From: Tsukamurella paurometabola DSM 20162
Lineage (GTDB): Bacteria; Actinomycetota; Actinomycetes; Mycobacteriales; Mycobacteriaceae
Direction: 5' to 3'
DNA: 64,000 nucleotides
Assembly: GCF_000092225.1 (NCBI RefSeq)
Contig: NC_014158.1
Location: 496,001-560,000 of the forward strand
This document shows positions 55,638 through 63,526 of this stretch, piece after piece (the first letter of the stretch is position 1; each line of letters starts with the position of its first letter). The position numbers and the translations under genes are program-made. The notes under the pieces were generated by a model that saw only the letters and a list, made by a program, of their open reading frames with translations, made no database searches and was not told where the DNA came from.

Positions 55638-56270
55638 TCACGCGGCGCGGCTGCCCGCCGCAAGAGTGATCGGGAAGTCGAAGTAGGTGGTGGGGAAGGG
55701 TTCGTCGTGCAGCGTGTAGTGCCACCATTCACTGTCGTAGCGGAGAAATCCAGCGTCCTCCATGATCGTGGCCAGCCGGGCGCGGTTGCGGGCCGCGGGC
55801 TCGCCGATGCCGGGCGCACCGTGGTGCGAGACCGGATCCATCAGGTCGTGGTCACCGCCCATATCGGCGAGGTCGCCGGAATCCAGGTGGTACAGGGTGA
55901 GATCGACGGTGCTGCCCCGGCTGTGTCCGGAACGGGTGGCCACATAGCCGAGCTCGAACATGTCGGCGCGGGCGATGTTCGGGTAGTGCCGCTGCTTGGT
56001 CCTGCCGTTCTCCGGCTGTCGGGACCAGGCCACGAACCGGTCGACGGCGCGCTGCGGCCGGTACCCGTCCCACAGCAGCAATCCGTATCCCAGGGTGGCT
56101 GCGTGCCGCTGCGCCAGGCGGAGGCCGGCGCACAGAACGCGGGTGCCCACGATCCGGTTGGCCAGGTAGCCGTCCACGGGCTTGCCGGTGAAGTTGTCCC
56201 AGGTGGCGTATTTCGCGTCCCAGCGAACTCCCGGGACGTGCTCGTCGACGTAGACGAAGTCGGTGTTCAT
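55638..56270 (-). CDS. vanX: D-Ala-D-Ala dipeptidase VanX
   Basis: Zinc dipeptidase that destroys D-Ala-D-Ala so that only D-Ala-D-Lac enters peptidoglycan precursors. The 210-residue protein carries HSRGSTVDLT with ligands His116 and Asp123, and EWWHY with Glu181 base and His184; these numbers equal those of enterococcal VanX. WDAKYATWDNFTGKPVDGY and LLLWDGYRP are also kept. ATG 56270 is chosen over GTG 56273 on this numbering; AGGAGG precedes it. Last gene of vanHAX, overlapping vanA by a few bases. Confidence 0.96.
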   Translation of the reverse strand: MNTDFVYVDEHVPGVRWDAKYATWDNFTGKPVDGYLANRIVGTRVLCAGLRLAQRHAATLGYGLLLWDGYRPQRAVDRFVAWSRQPENGRTKQRHYPNIARADMFELGYVATRSGHSRGSTVDLTLYHLDSGDLADMGGDHDLMDPVSHHGAPGIGEPAARNRARLATIMEDAGFLRYDSEWWHYTLHDEPFPTTYFDFPITLAAGSRAA

Positions 56271-57304
56271 CACGATCCTCCTGTGCGAGTGAGGCAGACG
56301 AGGCGGTCGAGCACCTCGGCGAGGGATATCCCGGCGGCGGACATCATCCGGGGGTAGCGGCTGTATGAGGTGAGACCCGGCAGCGTGTTGACCTCATTGA
56401 GGACGACCTCGCCGCCGGGGGTGAGGAACATGTCCACCCGGGCCAGGCCGGAGCAGCCGAGGGCCCGGTAGATGGCGCGCGCGGTCTGCTGCACGCGGGC
56501 ACGGGATTCCGCCGGGATGTCGGCGGGCACGATCGGTGTCGAGTTCTCCGATCCGGTCTCGGGGGAGTCCTCCTGGTGGATCCGGAAGAAGCCGTGCGAC
56601 AGTGCGATGTGGTCGACCTCGCCGACCGTGAGCCCGCGACCATCGCCGAGTACCGCGCAGCCCACCTCGCTGCCCGCGACGGCCCGTTCGATGAGCACCT
56701 TCGAGTCGTACTCCCGAGCCGCCTCGATGGCAGCGGGCAGATCGTCCGGGGCCGTCACCTTGCTCACCCCGAAGGACGAGCCGGAGCGGGCCGGTTTGAC
56801 GAACACCGGGTAGGCGAGCTCGGCGGGGTCGGGTGCTTCGTGCCCCGCCACGATCCGGAACTCCGGGGTCGCGATACCGGCCGCGGAGCTGATCACATAG
56901 GCGAGCGACTTGTCCATACAGATGGCGGAGCTCGGCACATCGCAGCCGATGTAATCGACACCGGAGAGCTCGCACAGCCCTTGCACCGCACCGTCTTCGC
57001 CGAACCGGCCGTGCAGCACCGGGAGGATCACATCGAGCTCGACCACCCGGTACCTGCCGGCCTCGCGCACCAGCAGCCCGTGATCGCCGCGGTCCGGGGA
57101 GAGCATCGCAGGGACGGAGCCGGACTCCCAGTCGTTCTCAGGCCCTGCGCACAGGCGCCATGCACCGTCTCGGGTGATGCCGATCCAGTGCGCCTCGTAC
57201 CGGTCCGGATCGAGGTTGCGCGCGACCTCCCGGGCCGACTTCACGGAGACGGGATGCTCCTCGGAGGCGCCACCGAAGAGGACGCCGATCCTGATCCTGC
57301 TCAT
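56270..57304 (-). CDS. vanA: D-alanine--D-lactate ligase, VanA type
   Basis: An ATP-grasp ligase making the depsipeptide D-Ala-D-Lac, which glycopeptides bind poorly; 344 residues. LFGGASEEHPVSVKSA, SSAICMDKSLAYV, KPARSGSSFGV and LNEVNTLPG are diagnostic. In the omega loop, FRIHQED places His243 where VanA has His244, the residue favouring lactate over a second alanine; housekeeping Ddl has Tyr there. It overlaps vanH by 4 bp and vanX by 1-4 bp, a tight operon. Confidence 0.95.
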   Translation of the reverse strand: MSRIRIGVLFGGASEEHPVSVKSAREVARNLDPDRYEAHWIGITRDGAWRLCAGPENDWESGSVPAMLSPDRGDHGLLVREAGRYRVVELDVILPVLHGRFGEDGAVQGLCELSGVDYIGCDVPSSAICMDKSLAYVISSAAGIATPEFRIVAGHEAPDPAELAYPVFVKPARSGSSFGVSKVTAPDDLPAAIEAAREYDSKVLIERAVAGSEVGCAVLGDGRGLTVGEVDHIALSHGFFRIHQEDSPETGSENSTPIVPADIPAESRARVQQTARAIYRALGCSGLARVDMFLTPGGEVVLNEVNTLPGLTSYSRYPRMMSAAGISLAEVLDRLVCLTRTGGS

Positions 57305-58299
57305 GAGTTCTCGTTCTCCTCGAAAGTCAGGCAGTTCAGCAGGCTGTTGTGCACGGTGTCGCGGAGCGCGTGATCGGTGAAGTAGGCGGCGTGCGGGCTG
57401 ATGATCGCGTTCGGCAAGTGCTGCAACCGCAGCAGCGCCGAGTTCTGCACGGGCCGGTCGCGACGATCGGTGTAGAAGATGCCGTGCTCGCCCTCCAGCA
57501 CGTCGAGGGCTGCGCCGCCGAGATGTCCGGCCTCCAGGGCGTCGACGAGAGCATCGGTGTCGATGAGGGCGCCGCGGCCGGTGTTGACCACGATGGCTCC
57601 CGGCCTCATTCGGTGGATCCGCGCCGCATCGAGCAGGTGATGAGTGTCCGCGGTGAGTGGGGTGTGCAGTGTGATGATGTCGCTGCTCGCCAGGAGGTGG
57701 TCGAGGCTCACATGGTCATCGCCAGGGCGGGTGTCCGCGGTCAGGACACGGCAGCCGAATCCGGTGAGACGCTCGACGACCGCCGATCCGATGCGACCGG
57801 CGCCGATCACGCCGACGGTGAGGTCGCGCAGCTCACGGCCGCGGTGTCGGCTGAGCCGGTAGTCGTGGGAGTCGGTGCGCCGCATCACCGCTTTGGCGTC
57901 GCGGATCGCCATGAGCATCAGCATCAGGGTGTAATCGGCCACGCTGTCCGGCGAGTAGTCGACGTTGCCCACGGTGATCCCCAACTGGGCCGCGTACTCG
58001 ACGTCGATGTGGTCGAACCCTGCGCTTCGGGTGGATACGTAGCGAACCCCGATCCGGCTCAGTGCCAGCAGAACGGGATGGGTTACGGGCGTGCGGTGGC
58101 CGACGCTGATGGTCCTGCGGCCGAACGCCAGCATGACGTTCTCCTCGGACAGGGGTAGCTCGGTGATGATGAGAGGGATTCCCCACCGGGGCGCCGCCTT
58201 CCGGAACAACGCGGCTTCGTCGTCCGCGCAGCCGTAGACGGTGATGCCGGTCGGGCGCGGCGCACGAGCCGCGAGCGGGGCGATCGTTGTCTGGGTCAT
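57301..58299 (-). CDS. vanH: D-lactate dehydrogenase VanH
   Basis: NAD(P)H-dependent reduction of pyruvate to D-lactate for VanA. The 332-residue protein has the D-2-hydroxyacid dehydrogenase layout: STRSAGFDHID, the Rossmann motif GVIGAGRIGSAVVERL, NTGRGALIDTDAL with catalytic Arg, and SPHAAYFT with catalytic His. ATG 58299 chosen; a TTG 12 bp upstream is unlikely. First gene of vanHAX, 66 bp after the fructokinase-like gene on the same strand, with a small inverted repeat before it. Confidence 0.94.
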   Translation of the reverse strand: MTQTTIAPLAARAPRPTGITVYGCADDEAALFRKAAPRWGIPLIITELPLSEENVMLAFGRRTISVGHRTPVTHPVLLALSRIGVRYVSTRSAGFDHIDVEYAAQLGITVGNVDYSPDSVADYTLMLMLMAIRDAKAVMRRTDSHDYRLSRHRGRELRDLTVGVIGAGRIGSAVVERLTGFGCRVLTADTRPGDDHVSLDHLLASSDIITLHTPLTADTHHLLDAARIHRMRPGAIVVNTGRGALIDTDALVDALEAGHLGGAALDVLEGEHGIFYTDRRDRPVQNSALLRLQHLPNAIISPHAAYFTDHALRDTVHNSLLNCLTFEENENS

Positions 58300-58334
58300 G
58301 CACCCAGTCAACGAGAGACGACGTTGCCGGGGCG

Positions 58335-58350
58335 TATCCGGATTTGGATA
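58335..58350 (-). promoter_or_regulatory. TATCC/GGATA inverted repeat upstream of vanH
   Basis: TATCC at 58335-58339 and GGATA at 58346-58350 are a perfect 5-bp inverted repeat with a 6-nt spacer, 36-51 bp upstream of the vanH ATG in a 66-bp gap. Position suits a VanR-binding site or part of the vanH promoter; the exact recognition sequence is not known to me. Confidence 0.35.
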
Positions 58351-58365
58351 TGCGGACGATAGGTG

Positions 58366-59316
58366 TCAGCGCAGGGTGGTGTCCCGCGCGCGTACCGTCT
58401 CGACCTCGGTCATCGAGGGGCCGTAGGCGCCCGCCCGGCTCACCGTGAGCGCCGAGGTGATCACGGCCCGGTGCAGCGCGGGTTGTACATCGCTCCATCG
58501 TGCGCCGCGTAGCCGCCGAGCGGCGTACCGCGAGCCCAGGTAGCCGGCGTCGAGCAGTCCGGAGATCAGTCCCGCCATGAAGGAGTCACCGGCGCCCACC
58601 GTATCGGCGACCTCGACGGTCAACTGGTCCACATGCAGCATGTCCCGGTTTCCGGCGAGCAGCGCGTACGCGCCCCATGGCCCGCGGGTGACCACCACGA
58701 GCGCCGGGCCCGCCGCGACCCACCGGCGCATGACGTCTTCGACCGGTTCCCCCGGATGCAGCCAGGAGATGTCCTCGTCGCTGGCCTTGACCACATCGGC
58801 GAGCCCGATCAGCTCGGTGATGCGCGGCAGTACCTCAGCCGGGGTTCCCATGAGGGCGGGCCGGATGTTCGGGTCGTAGGACACGGTGGCGTGATCGCGG
58901 ATCCGGGCGGCCACATCGCGCACACCGTCGGCGCCGGGCCCGAGCGTGGCCGCGAAACTGCCGGTGTGCAGGTGCCCGTACCGCTCCAGGTCGCCGGTCT
59001 CGGGCACTCGCCACTGCAGGTCGAATTCATAGCTCGCGCGGCCCTCGGCGTCGAGGTGCGCATACGCCAGGGGAGTGGCGGGGGCATCCTCGGTCCCGGC
59101 GACGATCTCGACGCCCGCTCCGGCTGCCGCGCCGGTGATGCGAGCGCCCCGTTCGTCCCGGCCCCACCACGACAGGATCGACGCCGGATCCCCCAGTGCT
59201 GCCAGCCCGCACGCCACGTTGAACAGGCTGCCGCCGACGTGCTCGACGGGCTCGGCACCGTCGCGCAGAACCACGTCGACGAGTGCCTCGCCGAGACACA
59301 GGGTCCGGTCGGTCAT
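58366..59316 (-). CDS. PfkB-family sugar kinase, fructokinase-like
   Basis: An ATP-dependent sugar kinase of 316 residues. CLGEALVDVV at the start, GGSLFNVACGLAALG (substrate lid) and the catalytic DTVGAGDSFMAGLI with its Asp base are the PfkB signatures; DEDISWLHPG and TRGPWGAY also fit fructokinases. ATG 59316 starts 1 bp after the stop of the sugar transporter, so the pair is an uptake-phosphorylation unit. Fructose is the best guess, not proven. Confidence 0.82.
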   Translation of the reverse strand: MTDRTLCLGEALVDVVLRDGAEPVEHVGGSLFNVACGLAALGDPASILSWWGRDERGARITGAAAGAGVEIVAGTEDAPATPLAYAHLDAEGRASYEFDLQWRVPETGDLERYGHLHTGSFAATLGPGADGVRDVAARIRDHATVSYDPNIRPALMGTPAEVLPRITELIGLADVVKASDEDISWLHPGEPVEDVMRRWVAAGPALVVVTRGPWGAYALLAGNRDMLHVDQLTVEVADTVGAGDSFMAGLISGLLDAGYLGSRYAARRLRGARWSDVQPALHRAVITSALTVSRAGAYGPSMTEVETVRARDTTLR

Positions 59317-59317
59317 A

Positions 59318-60691
59318 TCAGTGTCCCTTCGCGGCGGCTGCATCGTCGATATCCAACGCGGCCTCCATCTCTTCGAGCGGAACGCCCTTGGTCTCGGGCA
59401 TCACGCGGATCACCCAGACCAGTTGCAGGATCATCACCACGAAGAATATGGAGAAGGCGACGCCGCCGCCGAGCGCCCCCACGATCGGAGGGAAGGCGAA
59501 GGTGACGATGGCCGCCCACATCCAGTGCGTGAAGCTGCCGAGCGCCTGCCCGCGGCCGCGGATCCGGTTTGGGAAGATCTCGGAGATGAATACCCAGATC
59601 ACCGCGCCTTGCCCGAAGGCGTGCGAGGCGATGAAGACCGCCAACCCCACCAGGATCAGGATTGCGGATGTCCCGTCGTAGGCACCGTCGTAGAGGAACA
59701 TGACGGCTGCCAGGAAGCCCAGGGAGAACAGATAGCCCACCGAGCCGATCAACATCAGCCGGCGCCGCCCCAGCTTGTCGATCACGGTGAGTGCGGCCAT
59801 CGTGGCGACCAGGTTCACGACGCCCACGGCGATGCTCATCAGGTATGCGGCGTTGCTACTGGCGCCGGCATCCTCCATGACGCGCGGTGCGTAGTAGAGG
59901 ATCGCGTTGATGCCCGACATCTGATTGAAGAAGGCGATTGCCACGGCCAGCATGATCACCTTGCGGTGGCCGCGGGTGAAGAACTTCACGCCCCGCGTGC
60001 CCGCCTCCGCGGCGAGCGATTCCTCGATCTCGGCCATCTGCACGTCGGCCTCCTCCGGTGTCGTACACAGCCGCTCGGAGGTGGACCGGGCCTCATCAAT
60101 GCGGCCGTGCGCGGCGAGCCAGCGCGGCGTCTCCGGCACCGTCGCCAGGAGCACGAGGAATAGTGCCGCGGGGACCGCCATCACACCGAGCATCCAGCGC
60201 CAGGCGTCCGGGCCATCGTCGATGGCGCGGATGATCGCGTTGGCGGCGTAAGCCGCCAGGATGCCGAGCACGATGTTGAACTGCACCAGCCCCACCAGCC
60301 GGCCCCGGTGTGCGGGCGGCGACACCTCGGCGGTGTAGATCGGAGCGCACACGCTGGAGGCGCCCACGCCGAGGCCGCCGATGAACCGGAACAGCATGAG
60401 CGCCTCGACCGACCCGGCGAGCGCGGAGCCGAGCGCCCCCACCACGTACAGCAGACCGATCAGGTACAGCACCTTCTTGCGGCCGAAGCGATCTGCGGGT
60501 CTTCCGGTGACCAGCGCTCCGATGATGGTGCCGATGAGCGCGGTGGTCACGGTGAAGCCGAGCATCGCATCGCTGAGCTGGAACAGCTCCTGGATCTGCT
60601 TCTCGGCCCCCGAGATCACCGCGGTGTCGAAGCCGAAGATGAGGCCGCCGAGCGACGCCACCACGGCACTGCGGATCACCAGTGCTTTCAT
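59318..60691 (-). CDS. MFS sugar porter (proton symporter)
   Basis: A 457-residue, 12-helix transporter of the sugar-porter family. Signatures are [47 protein letters not shown] and, after helix 12, [26 protein letters not shown] is the substrate-binding helix 7. Start ATG 60691 matches the family opening although the AGGAG sits directly against it; a GTG 12 bp downstream would have better spacing. Operon with the sugar kinase. Confidence 0.88.
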   Translation of the reverse strand: MKALVIRSAVVASLGGLIFGFDTAVISGAEKQIQELFQLSDAMLGFTVTTALIGTIIGALVTGRPADRFGRKKVLYLIGLLYVVGALGSALAGSVEALMLFRFIGGLGVGASSVCAPIYTAEVSPPAHRGRLVGLVQFNIVLGILAAYAANAIIRAIDDGPDAWRWMLGVMAVPAALFLVLLATVPETPRWLAAHGRIDEARSTSERLCTTPEEADVQMAEIEESLAAEAGTRGVKFFTRGHRKVIMLAVAIAFFNQMSGINAILYYAPRVMEDAGASSNAAYLMSIAVGVVNLVATMAALTVIDKLGRRRLMLIGSVGYLFSLGFLAAVMFLYDGAYDGTSAILILVGLAVFIASHAFGQGAVIWVFISEIFPNRIRGRGQALGSFTHWMWAAIVTFAFPPIVGALGGGVAFSIFFVVMILQLVWVIRVMPETKGVPLEEMEAALDIDDAAAAKGH

Positions 60692-60799
60692 CTCCTGAAC
60701 ATAGGCACCGGCCGCAGCCGCGCGTGGCACAACAGGATGAACACGACCGAACGTGCGCCGCCCGGGTCTGCGGCGTGCTTCGGGCCGGGTGGGTTTGCC

Positions 60800-62572
60800 A
60801 TGATGGACCCCATGACGAACCTCACCGAGACCGGCGGAAACCCCAGGATCGGCACCGCCCTGACGCCCGGAGCGACGAAGGTACTGCTGCTCGGGTCCGG
60901 TGAGCTGGGCAAGGAGGTGCTGATCGCGTTCCAGCGCCTCGGCGTCGAGACGATCGCCGTCGATCGGTACGCGAACGCCCCCGCGATGCAGGTCGCGCAT
61001 CGCAGTCACGTGGTCGATATGACCGATGCCGACGCCGTGCGCCGGGTGATCGAACAGGAGAAACCGCGGTACGTGGTCCCCGAGATCGAGGCCCTCGCCA
61101 CGGAGGCGCTGATCGCCGTCGAGGAGGAGGGCGTCGCCGAAGTCATTCCGACCGCCCGCGCCGTCTCCTTGACGATGGACCGCGAGGGCATCCGCAAGCT
61201 GGCCGCCGAGGACCTGGGCCTGCCGTGTTCGCCGTACGCCTTCGCATCGTCGGTCGAGGAACTGCGCACCGGAGCCCGGGAGGTGGGCTTCCCGTGCGTG
61301 GTCAAGCCCGTCATGTCCAGTTCGGGCAAGGGCCAGACGGTGGTGCGCACCCCGGACGAGATCGATGGCGCCTGGGAGGCCGCAGTGACCGGGGGCCGGG
61401 TGCGTAACGAGCGCGTGATCGTCGAGGGTTTCGTCGATTTCGATTACGAGATCACACTGCTCACCGTGCGTGTCTTCGATTCGGAGCGGGGCAAGGTGAT
61501 CACCCGGTTCTGCGAGCCCATCGGGCACCGGCAGCAGGGCGGCGACTACGTCGAGTCTTGGCAGCCGCAGCCGATGAGCCAGACCGCGTACGACTCCGCG
61601 ACGTCGGTCGCCGGGCGGATCACCACCGCCCTCGGCGATGGTGGCACGGGTGGACGAGGCGTGTTCGGCGTCGAGCTGTTCGTCAAGGGCGACGATGTGT
61701 ACTTCTCCGAGGTCTCGCCGCGCCCGCACGACACGGGCCTGGTGACGCTCGGTTCACAGCGGCTCTCGGAGTTCGAATTGCACGCCCGCGCGATCCTGGG
61801 GATGCCGGTCGACTCGTCGCTCATGTCGCCCGCCGCGTCGGCGGTGATCTACGGAACGAAGGACAGCAGCTCGGTGGCCTTCGACAACGTGGCCCGTGCC
61901 CTGGACATCCCCGAGACCGACATCCGGCTGTTCGGCAAGCCGGAGGGGTACGCGAAGCGGCGCCTGGGCGTCGTGGTCGCGACGGCCGACACCGTCGAGG
62001 TGGCGCGCGCGAACGCGCAGGAGGCCGCGAACCGCGTCCAGGTGGTCGACAGTTCGGATCCGGTGGATCCGGGTGCGCCCGCCACCGTCGCCGTCCCGAT
62101 CCAGCGCCCACAGGTCCAGGAGGACATGTCGACGCGGGCGATTCCGACGCAGCGCCCCGCGCCGCAGGCGCCGCCCAGCCCACCGGCGCATCCAGGTCCG
62201 GCTGCGCCGCCGCCGGCCTCTGCGCCGCCGACGTCCGCGTCGCCGGTGGTCCGGCCGAAACAGGCGCCGCCTGCGGCACCGCCGACCGCCGCGTCGCCGG
62301 TGGTTCGTCCGGGAGCCGGCCGGGTCGCCCCTCCCGCTCCACAGGCGCCCCGAAGCGGCGACGGTGCGGCCGACGTCCCGTCCGGACCGACCGCGATGCA
62401 TCCCGTCGCCACGCGACGGCCCGCGCAGCCGCGGCCTATCCAGCCTCAGCGGCGGCCCGCGGTGAGTAGTCCGACGGCGCCCGAGGCCGACAGTCAGCAG
62501 GTCGCGGAGGAGTACGACCACAATCCGCCTACCTCGATGGGTATGGCGCCGCAGCGTCCGCACCAGGACTGA
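60800..62572 (+). CDS. purT: Formate-dependent phosphoribosylglycinamide formyltransferase with proline-rich tail
   Basis: ATP-grasp enzyme that uses formate to formylate GAR in purine synthesis. Core motifs include [40 protein letters not shown] and [12 protein letters not shown]. The core ends near residue 415, but the protein is about 590 residues long: about 170 extra residues, rich in Pro/Ala with ASPVVRP twice, replace the usual C-terminal end. Starts at 60800, 60803 or 60812 are possible; GGGTGGG favours the first. No break in frame explains the tail, so it is a genuine extension. Confidence 0.92.
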   Translation: MMDPMTNLTETGGNPRIGTALTPGATKVLLLGSGELGKEVLIAFQRLGVETIAVDRYANAPAMQVAHRSHVVDMTDADAVRRVIEQEKPRYVVPEIEALATEALIAVEEEGVAEVIPTARAVSLTMDREGIRKLAAEDLGLPCSPYAFASSVEELRTGAREVGFPCVVKPVMSSSGKGQTVVRTPDEIDGAWEAAVTGGRVRNERVIVEGFVDFDYEITLLTVRVFDSERGKVITRFCEPIGHRQQGGDYVESWQPQPMSQTAYDSATSVAGRITTALGDGGTGGRGVFGVELFVKGDDVYFSEVSPRPHDTGLVTLGSQRLSEFELHARAILGMPVDSSLMSPAASAVIYGTKDSSSVAFDNVARALDIPETDIRLFGKPEGYAKRRLGVVVATADTVEVARANAQEAANRVQVVDSSDPVDPGAPATVAVPIQRPQVQEDMSTRAIPTQRPAPQAPPSPPAHPGPAAPPPASAPPTSASPVVRPKQAPPAAPPTAASPVVRPGAGRVAPPAPQAPRSGDGAADVPSGPTAMHPVATRRPAQPRPIQPQRRPAVSSPTAPEADSQQVAEEYDHNPPTSMGMAPQRPHQD

Positions 62573-62575
62573 TGG

Positions 62576-63337
62576 TCAGCCGAATCGCGTGAATGCGTCG
62601 ACCCACTGGGCGGCGTCGAGGTCGCGAGGCAAGGGGGCGCCCCGCCATCCCTGCGCCGCGACCCAGCGCTCGACGGTGGCACGGTCCCGGCGCGTGATGC
62701 CCGCGAGGATCGCGGCGAGTCCGCGCCCGCGGCCGGTGAACACGGCGTGGGCGAACGCGGCATAGGCGCGCCGCGCGCTCCACGGCATCAACGGATCGGG
62801 ACGGCGGGTGACGGTCAGTAGGCCGGCATCGACACCCGGCCGTGGAGTGAACGCGGTAGCCGGTAGCCGACGGATCAGACGGAACTCGTACCAGGGCAAC
62901 CACTGTGCGGTCATCAGGGTGGAGCCGCCCACGCCGGCGCGACGGCGGGCCACCTCCCATTGCGTGATCAGGACGGCGTCGGTCCAGTGCGGGGCGTGCA
63001 GGAGTTTACGGAGTATCGCGGTAGTGAGGTGGAAGGGCAGGTTCCCGACCACGGTGGCGGGCTCGTCGGGCAGACGGTGGCGCAGGAAGTCGCCGTGGAC
63101 GATGGTGGCGTCGAGCCTCGTGCGGCGCAACGCGTGAACGTATTTCTCGTCGATCTCGACGACGGTGAGCGGTCGCCCGAGGTTCGCGAGGGGAACGGTG
63201 AGTGCGCCTGCGCCCGGGCCGATTTCGAGGATCGGACCGTCGCTCTCGGCGATGATGTTCAGGATCGACGCGATGATGCGCCGGTCGGTGAGGAAGTTCT
63301 GGCCGTGCTCGTGCCGGCCGCCACGGTAGGTGGGCAA
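62576..63337 (-). CDS. erm: Erm-type 23S rRNA (adenine-N6)-methyltransferase
   Basis: Methylates A2058 of 23S rRNA, giving macrolide-lincosamide-streptogramin B resistance in this family. The 253-residue protein has the opening GRHEHGQNFLTD, SAM motif EIGPGAGALT (38-47) and catalytic GNLPFHLTT (98-106) of actinobacterial Erm proteins, not KsgA, whose catalytic motif is NLPY/NIPY with a longer C-terminus. Start TTG 63337 follows GGAGA. It has a 13-codon leader ORF and hairpins 100 bp upstream, typical of antibiotic-inducible erm genes. Confidence 0.85.
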   Translation of the reverse strand: MPTYRGGRHEHGQNFLTDRRIIASILNIIAESDGPILEIGPGAGALTVPLANLGRPLTVVEIDEKYVHALRRTRLDATIVHGDFLRHRLPDEPATVVGNLPFHLTTAILRKLLHAPHWTDAVLITQWEVARRRAGVGGSTLMTAQWLPWYEFRLIRRLPATAFTPRPGVDAGLLTVTRRPDPLMPWSARRAYAAFAHAVFTGRGRGLAAILAGITRRDRATVERWVAAQGWRGAPLPRDLDAAQWVDAFTRFG

Positions 63338-63346
63338 GGGGATTCT

Positions 63347-63366
63347 CCGGGTTCGATCTGACCCGG
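63347..63366 (-). promoter_or_regulatory. Hairpin sequestering the erm ribosome binding site
   Basis: In the mRNA, CCGGGT (63366-63361) can pair with ACCCGG (63352-63347) across an 8-nt loop. The latter overlaps the GGAGA that serves the TTG start, so the closed form would hide the ribosome site. Confidence 0.55.
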
Positions 63367-63399
63367 GCAGCGCTGACCGCCGCCCAGCGGAATGCTGAG

Positions 63400-63435
63400 G
63401 CGGTGAAGCGGGTTCGGGGTGGAGGGCTTCACCGC
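63400..63435 (-). promoter_or_regulatory. Attenuator hairpin after the erm leader ORF
   Basis: A perfect 10-bp stem (mRNA GCGGTGAAGC at 63435-63426, GCTTCACCGC at 63409-63400) with a 16-nt loop begins 2 nt past the leader stop. Its 5' arm also pairs with CCGCGC at 63446-63441 inside the leader ORF, so the two structures exclude each other and a stalled ribosome could choose between them. Confidence 0.6.
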
Positions 63436-63436
63436 G

Positions 63437-63478
63437 CTAGGCGCGGCCGCGCTCCACCACTGCTACTGCGGCTCCCAT
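63437..63478 (-). CDS. erm leader peptide, IAVV-type macrolide-stalling class
   Basis: A 13-residue ORF, M-G-A-A-V-A-V-V-E-R-G-R-A, followed by TAG, 99 bp before the erm start. Residues 6-9 (AVVE) and a branched-chain residue at 5 occupy the same places as I-A-V-V-E in the ErmA leader peptide, on which erythromycin-bound ribosomes stall at codon 8. AAGG lies 9-12 nt before the ATG. With the downstream mutually exclusive hairpins it forms a complete translational-attenuation unit. Activity is inferred. Confidence 0.7.
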   Translation of the reverse strand: MGAAVAVVERGRA

Positions 63479-63501
63479 GAGCGGAACCTTATGCGGAGAT
63501 A

Positions 63502-63519
63502 CCGGTGAGGTTCCACCGG
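63502..63519. terminator. CCGGTG/CACCGG inverted repeat between SIP gene and erm leader
   Basis: A perfect 6-bp inverted repeat with a 6-nt spacer, 8 bp past the stop of the siderophore-interacting protein gene and 24 bp before the leader ATG. It may end the SIP transcript or be an operator at the erm promoter. Confidence 0.35.
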
Positions 63520-63526
63520 ATTTCGG

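Noticed and set aside
60692-61729. Long N-terminal extension of the sugar porter
   Set aside because: It is antisense to purT and not membrane-like; the family start is at 60691.
62576-63337. KsgA (general 16S rRNA dimethyltransferase) as identity of the erm gene
   Set aside because: Catalytic motif is GNLPFHLTT, the protein is 253 residues and it has an antibiotic-type leader; KsgA has NLPY/NIPY and a different C-terminal domain and sits with ispE in actinobacteria.
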